The notes under the pieces: model-generated
What the model saw: the letters and a program-made list of their open reading frames with translations, nothing else
Told to the model about the DNA's origin: nothing
The model's database searches: none
Program-made: the position numbers and the translations under genes
Source of the DNA: Candidatus Gastranaerophilales bacterium
Lineage (GTDB): Bacteria; Cyanobacteriota; Vampirovibrionia; Gastranaerophilales; Gastranaerophilaceae
Assembly (NCBI GenBank): GCA_944325545.1
Contig: CALVAM010000003.1
Location: forward strand, 58,201 to 122,200
DNA: 64,000 nucleotides
Reading direction: 5' to 3'
In this document: positions 61,106-64,000 of the stretch, one piece after another
Numbering within the stretch: the stretch's first letter is position 1
How the letters are laid out: each line of letters opens with the position of its first letter

Positions 61106-61381
61106 ATGCAAGAAAATAATTTAAAGACAGAAGAATTAGCAGATGTATTAGGTCAATTAATTAAAGATTTAAGACGTAATATTTCTCAAAGTTCGCTTGA
61201 TAATTTAGCAATTTCGTTTGGGATAAGTAAAGGGTCTTTAAGTAATATAGAAAATGGTACAAATAATGTTAAGTTTGTAACATTATGGAAATTATCTGAA
61301 GCATTAGGGATAAGGTGTTCAGATTTAGTAAAACTTTTAGAAGAAAGATTGGGAGAAGAGTTTACCCTTCTTGATGATTAG
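61106..61381 (+). CDS. XRE-family HTH regulator, second of tandem pair
   Basis: I start it at ATG 61106 (MQENNLKTEEL), which aligns with the paralogue's MQEKD; the longer TTG frame at 61067 has no ribosome binding site. The HTH is LAISFGISKGSLSNIENG. The C-terminal SEALGIRCSDLVKLLEERLGEEFTLLDD is nearly identical to the first gene. TTCTAT-N6-ATAGAA at 60979-60996 may be its operator. The two genes arose by tandem duplication, with the tail kept uniform or recently converted. Confidence 0.83.
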   Translation: MQENNLKTEELADVLGQLIKDLRRNISQSSLDNLAISFGISKGSLSNIENGTNNVKFVTLWKLSEALGIRCSDLVKLLEERLGEEFTLLDD

Positions 61382-61421
61382 ATATTTAAATCTCTATGTG
61401 TTAATATTTGTAAAGTTTTTG

Positions 61422-61446
61422 GCAATTTTAGAGTTTTGTTATACTT
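61422..61446 (+). promoter_or_regulatory. GCAATT-N15-ACTT element, site 8
   Basis: GCAATT, 15 bases, ACTT, then TTATATATTAGG. It ends 42 bases before ATG 61489. An exact consensus match upstream of an otherwise weak short gene. Confidence 0.6.
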
Positions 61447-61488
61447 TTATATATTAGGTGTGGACTGTATAAAAAAAGTAGGTGTTGT

Positions 61489-61692
61489 ATGATTTTAGGA
61501 AACAATGTGGCTAGACTTTATGTCGGAAATCAATTCAAAAAGTACCCCCCACAAAAAGCTGTGGATGGAGTACTTAAAAGTCATTTGTTGATTGATAATA
61601 AGATTTTTGGAAAACAATCCGTTTCTTTGAGAGATTATTTCTTTCAATTAGCAGATGTTGCTAAGAAAAATTTTAAAGGGTTTTATTGCTAA
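61489..61692 (+). CDS. Small hypothetical protein, 67 residues
   Basis: The product begins [20 protein letters not shown] and ends KKNFKGFYC, again with an F-K-G motif. It overlaps the convergent eno end by 4 bases. The ribosome binding site (GTAGGTG) is modest, but the GCAATT-type element in front raises my confidence that it is real. No known family. Confidence 0.55.
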   Translation: MILGNNVARLYVGNQFKKYPPQKAVDGVLKSHLLIDNKIFGKQSVSLRDYFFQLADVAKKNFKGFYC

Positions 61693-62993
61693 AAATTGAA
61701 AGACTTTATCCCATAGTATTCAGCAGAGAATTCCAGATTTTCTTCAATTCTTAATAGTTGATTGTACTTGGCAATTCTTTCTGAACGGGAGATTGAGCCT
61801 GTTTTTATAAGTCCTGCGTTCGTACTTACTGCTAAGTCTGAAATAAAAGTGTCTTCAGTTTCTCCGGAGCGGTGAGAAATAATTGTTGCGTATCCGTTTT
61901 TTTGAGCGGTTAGGATTGTATCCATTGTTTCAGATAACGTTCCTATTTGGTTGGGTTTGATTAAAATAGCATTAGCTAAGTTTTTTTCAATCCCGTCTTG
62001 TAATCTTTTTACATTAGTAACAAATAGGTCATCTCCAACAAGTTGGCATTTTTTATCTAATCTTTCTGTTAAGTGTTGCCAGCCAAGAATATCATCTTGA
62101 GCCATTCCATCCTCAATTGAAATTATTGGATAATTTTCAACTAAATTTTCAAGATAATTTACCATTTCCTCTGATGTAAGCTTTTTATTTTCGCCCTTTA
62201 GATAATATTTACTCAAAGAACATACACCACCTGAGCATTCTCCCTCTTCATATAGCTCAGAAGCTGCAATATCTAAGGCAATCTTCACGTTATTAGTATT
62301 ATATCCTGCTTTTTCTATTGCAGAAATTAAGATTTCAATAGCTTCTTTAGATGATGTATAGTCAGGAGCAAAACCTCCTTCATCTCCAACATTTGTAGAG
62401 AAACCTCTTTCAATAAGAATATGTTTTAAAGTATGGAAAATTTCAGCTCCCATTTTTAATGCTTCTGAGAAGTTATTTGCACCTACAGGAACAATCATAA
62501 ATTCTTGAATATCAAGACAATTGTTAGAATGAACTCCCCCATTTAAGATATTCATCATCGGAGTAGGAAGAATTCTTGCGTTTATTCCTCCTAAATATTC
62601 ATAAAGAGGTAAATTGTAATATTTAGAAGCCGCTCTTGCACAAGCAAGGGAAACTGCTAAGGTTGCATTTGCTCCAAGTGTTGATTTGTCAAAGCTTCCG
62701 TCAAGTTCTATCATTATGTTATCAATAACTTTTTGGTTAGTTACATCTTCTCCTAAAAGATTTGGTGTGATTGAAGAATTAATATTATCAACAGCTTTAA
62801 GAACACCTTTTCCAAAGTATTCTGTTTTAACGTTGTCACGTAGTTCTTTAGCTTCATAAATCCCCGTAGAAGCACCTGAAGGGACAGATGCTCTTGCAAT
62901 AGTTCCGTCAATTAATTTAACTTCAGCTTCGACTGTGGGATTACCTCTAGAGTCAAGAATTTGTCTTGCTTTTATATCATCAATTTCGCACAT
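61689..62993 (-). CDS. eno: Enolase
   Basis: It converts 2-phosphoglycerate to phosphoenolpyruvate. Landmarks: [16 protein letters not shown] near residue 36, GDEGGFAPD near 206, [10 protein letters not shown] near 285 with a metal Glu, and [15 protein letters not shown] near 337. At 434 residues it is full length. It is transcribed alone; an AAGGAG precedes the ATG. Confidence 0.97.
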   Translation of the reverse strand: MCEIDDIKARQILDSRGNPTVEAEVKLIDGTIARASVPSGASTGIYEAKELRDNVKTEYFGKGVLKAVDNINSSITPNLLGEDVTNQKVIDNIMIELDGSFDKSTLGANATLAVSLACARAASKYYNLPLYEYLGGINARILPTPMMNILNGGVHSNNCLDIQEFMIVPVGANNFSEALKMGAEIFHTLKHILIERGFSTNVGDEGGFAPDYTSSKEAIEILISAIEKAGYNTNNVKIALDIAASELYEEGECSGGVCSLSKYYLKGENKKLTSEEMVNYLENLVENYPIISIEDGMAQDDILGWQHLTERLDKKCQLVGDDLFVTNVKRLQDGIEKNLANAILIKPNQIGTLSETMDTILTAQKNGYATIISHRSGETEDTFISDLAVSTNAGLIKTGSISRSERIAKYNQLLRIEENLEFSAEYYGIKSFNF

Positions 62994-63065
62994 TTTTATA
63001 CTCCTTCTTTATATCGTTAGATTAATTAATAGGATAGATTTTTTCTATTAATCCGTTAGGTAAAT

Positions 63066-63094
63066 TTTGCCTTTTTAGAATAAATGAATATAAT
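63066..63094 (+). promoter_or_regulatory. Promoter with TATAAT 6 bases before ATG
   Basis: TATAAT at 63089-63094 is followed by 6 bases and ATG 63101; the -35 is TTTGCC-like with a 17-base spacer. Another probable leaderless start. Confidence 0.55.
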
Positions 63095-63100
63095 ATAGTT

Positions 63101-63748
63101 ATGAAAAAGTTTTTGATAGTTTTGTTATTGATGAGTTTTGCCCTACCGTCTAATGCTTTTTTCTGGAATAAGAAAGATAAAGCTTTGGAAAAAGAATTGG
63201 AAGGTAAGGGATATGCAGGTACTTTGCCTAATATAGGAGAGAAAGTAGAAAAATCAAAAACAAAAGTAACAACTCCGATATTTGAATCTCAAGAAGGTTT
63301 TGATAATCCTGCAGATTTAAAGCCTGTACCTAAAGATAATCCTGCTTTTATAAATATAATTCAGAAAAAGGATAAGAATTCTCCGTTTGTTGATGACGCA
63401 ACGGAGATTATTCCAATGTTGGAAAAACTTGTAGATTGTATAGAAGATAATGAAAATGTTCAGTTGTTTGTTACAAAAGCTAATTTATTATCATTAAATA
63501 TTGATAATTTAGGGGAAAAGTATAAAGGAAAACCTGAAAGTTATTATGAATCTTTTAGAAAACTTCAAGATGTTAATCGATATGTGAAATCAATTTCATT
63601 ATTAAGAAGAGAGGCAATAACATATCAAAGGTATTTAGCATATTCTGAAAGCGGTTCTATTTATAATCCTGAAAATATAGCACAGCAGCTTGAATATTTA
63701 AAAGATGAATTAAATGCTGTGATATTGATGTTACGTGAAGAATATTAA
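63101..63748 (+). CDS. Exported hypothetical protein, 215 residues
   Basis: A signal peptide (MKKFLIVLLLMSFALPSNA, then FFWNKKDK) leads a soluble, mainly helical protein. A proline- and acid-rich linker (about 60-100) is followed by helices (EIIPMLEKLVDCIEDNENVQ, FRKLQDVNRYVKSISLL). There is no known domain. It is the last gene before the tandem repeats. Confidence 0.65.
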   Translation: MKKFLIVLLLMSFALPSNAFFWNKKDKALEKELEGKGYAGTLPNIGEKVEKSKTKVTTPIFESQEGFDNPADLKPVPKDNPAFINIIQKKDKNSPFVDDATEIIPMLEKLVDCIEDNENVQLFVTKANLLSLNIDNLGEKYKGKPESYYESFRKLQDVNRYVKSISLLRREAITYQRYLAYSESGSIYNPENIAQQLEYLKDELNAVILMLREEY

Positions 63749-63755
63749 CTGTCTG

Positions 63756-64000
63756 TTGACTTGTAATTTTATTTTAATCTGGTAGTTTTAGGATTGTCAG
63801 CCGACTATATGTTTACGTGCGTAGTAATGAGGTTTGTTTTTTGCTTGTAGTTATTCTTTTGAGGCTGACCTGTGATTTTATTTTATTCTGGTAGTTTTTA
63901 GGATTGTCAGCCGACCATATTTCTACGTGCGTAGTAATGAGGTTTGTTTTTTGCTTGTAGTTATTCTTTTGAGGCTGACCTGTGATTTTATTTTATTCTG
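63756..64000. repeat. Tandem repeat, unit 109-110 bp, truncated by window end
   Basis: Copy 1 is 63756-63864, copy 2 63865-63974, and copy 3 begins at 63975 and runs off the window. The last half of the unit is identical between copies; the first half has about eight differences. Each unit contains GTCAGCC and, 60 bases later, GGCTGAC (complementary), and a CTACG-TG-CGTAG hairpin in copy 2. No open reading frame runs through it. This is not a CRISPR: there are no variable spacers. Confidence 0.85.

Noticed and set aside
63756..64000. CRISPR array
   Set aside because: The whole 110-bp unit is repeated with no variable spacers, and no cas gene is near.

Overview
This is a contiguous stretch of an AT-rich (about 30% GC by eye) bacterial chromosome. 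I infer an uncultured gut-type relative of Cyanobacteria: class Vampirovibrionia/Melainabacteria, probably Gastranaerophilales. The evidence is a tRNA-Glu that looks almost identical to the cyanobacterial one, a cell-wall amidase with AMIN domains, diderm markers (OmpH/Skp-like chaperone, Lgt, exported lipoproteins), and many lineage-specific hypothetical genes that match no family I know. No photosynthesis gene is present. The placement is inference; a marker-gene tree would settle it.

Layout. 1-6.1 kb: 3' end of aroA, an mnmA operon with two small-domain genes, a matrixin-like protein and prs. 6.2-14.2 kb: accessory block of unknown genes, including two roughly 590-residue coiled-coil proteins and a divergent 288-residue coiled-coil protein. 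14.2-18.8 kb: rpsO and an obgE-tadA-DUF2400-TPR-pheA operon. 18.9-23.7 kb: tsaD, an HEXXH protein, murI and an AMIN amidase. 23.8-25.1 kb: small genes, an XRE regulator and an unusually GC-rich structured insertion. 25.1-37.9 kb: lipoprotein, solo ABC permease, phosphohexomutase, histidine kinase, bioG-bioC, ROK kinase, second amidase, dnaX and an intact matrixin. 38-49.3 kb: gltX, XRE/HAD pair, rpoZ-like gene, map, tRNA-Glu, sugar transferase, gatA, apt, glycosyltransferase. 49.3-55.5 kb: prfA-ylxR-infB-comEC. 55.6-60.3 kb: lipoprotein-lgt-ompH-dehydrogenase, then yebC-ybaB-recR. 60.3-64 kb: tandem XRE paralogues, enolase, an exported protein, and the start of a 110-bp tandem repeat that runs off the window.

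Most interesting result. Upstream of eight to nine unlinked genes of unknown function, and of no recognised housekeeping gene, I find the same bipartite signal: GCAATT, exactly 15 bases, then ACTT, usually followed by a TATATA-rich stretch 30-70 bases before the start codon. Two of these genes also share a 17-base signature just before their terminators. This looks like an undescribed regulon, probably an alternative-sigma-factor promoter class. Housekeeping genes instead use TTGNNN-17-TATAAT promoters, and at least five to seven of those place the -10 box only 6-9 bases before the ATG with no Shine-Dalgarno sequence, suggesting leaderless mRNAs.

Working together: cell envelope (two amidases, murI, lgt, OmpH-like, polyprenyl sugar transferase, family 2 glycosyltransferase), translation and tRNA modification (prfA, infB, rpsO, gltX, gatA, mnmA, tadA, tsaD, obgE, map), DNA processing (dnaX, recR, ybaB, comEC), and central metabolism (eno, glk-type ROK kinase, phosphohexomutase, prs, apt, aroA, pheA, bioG/bioC).
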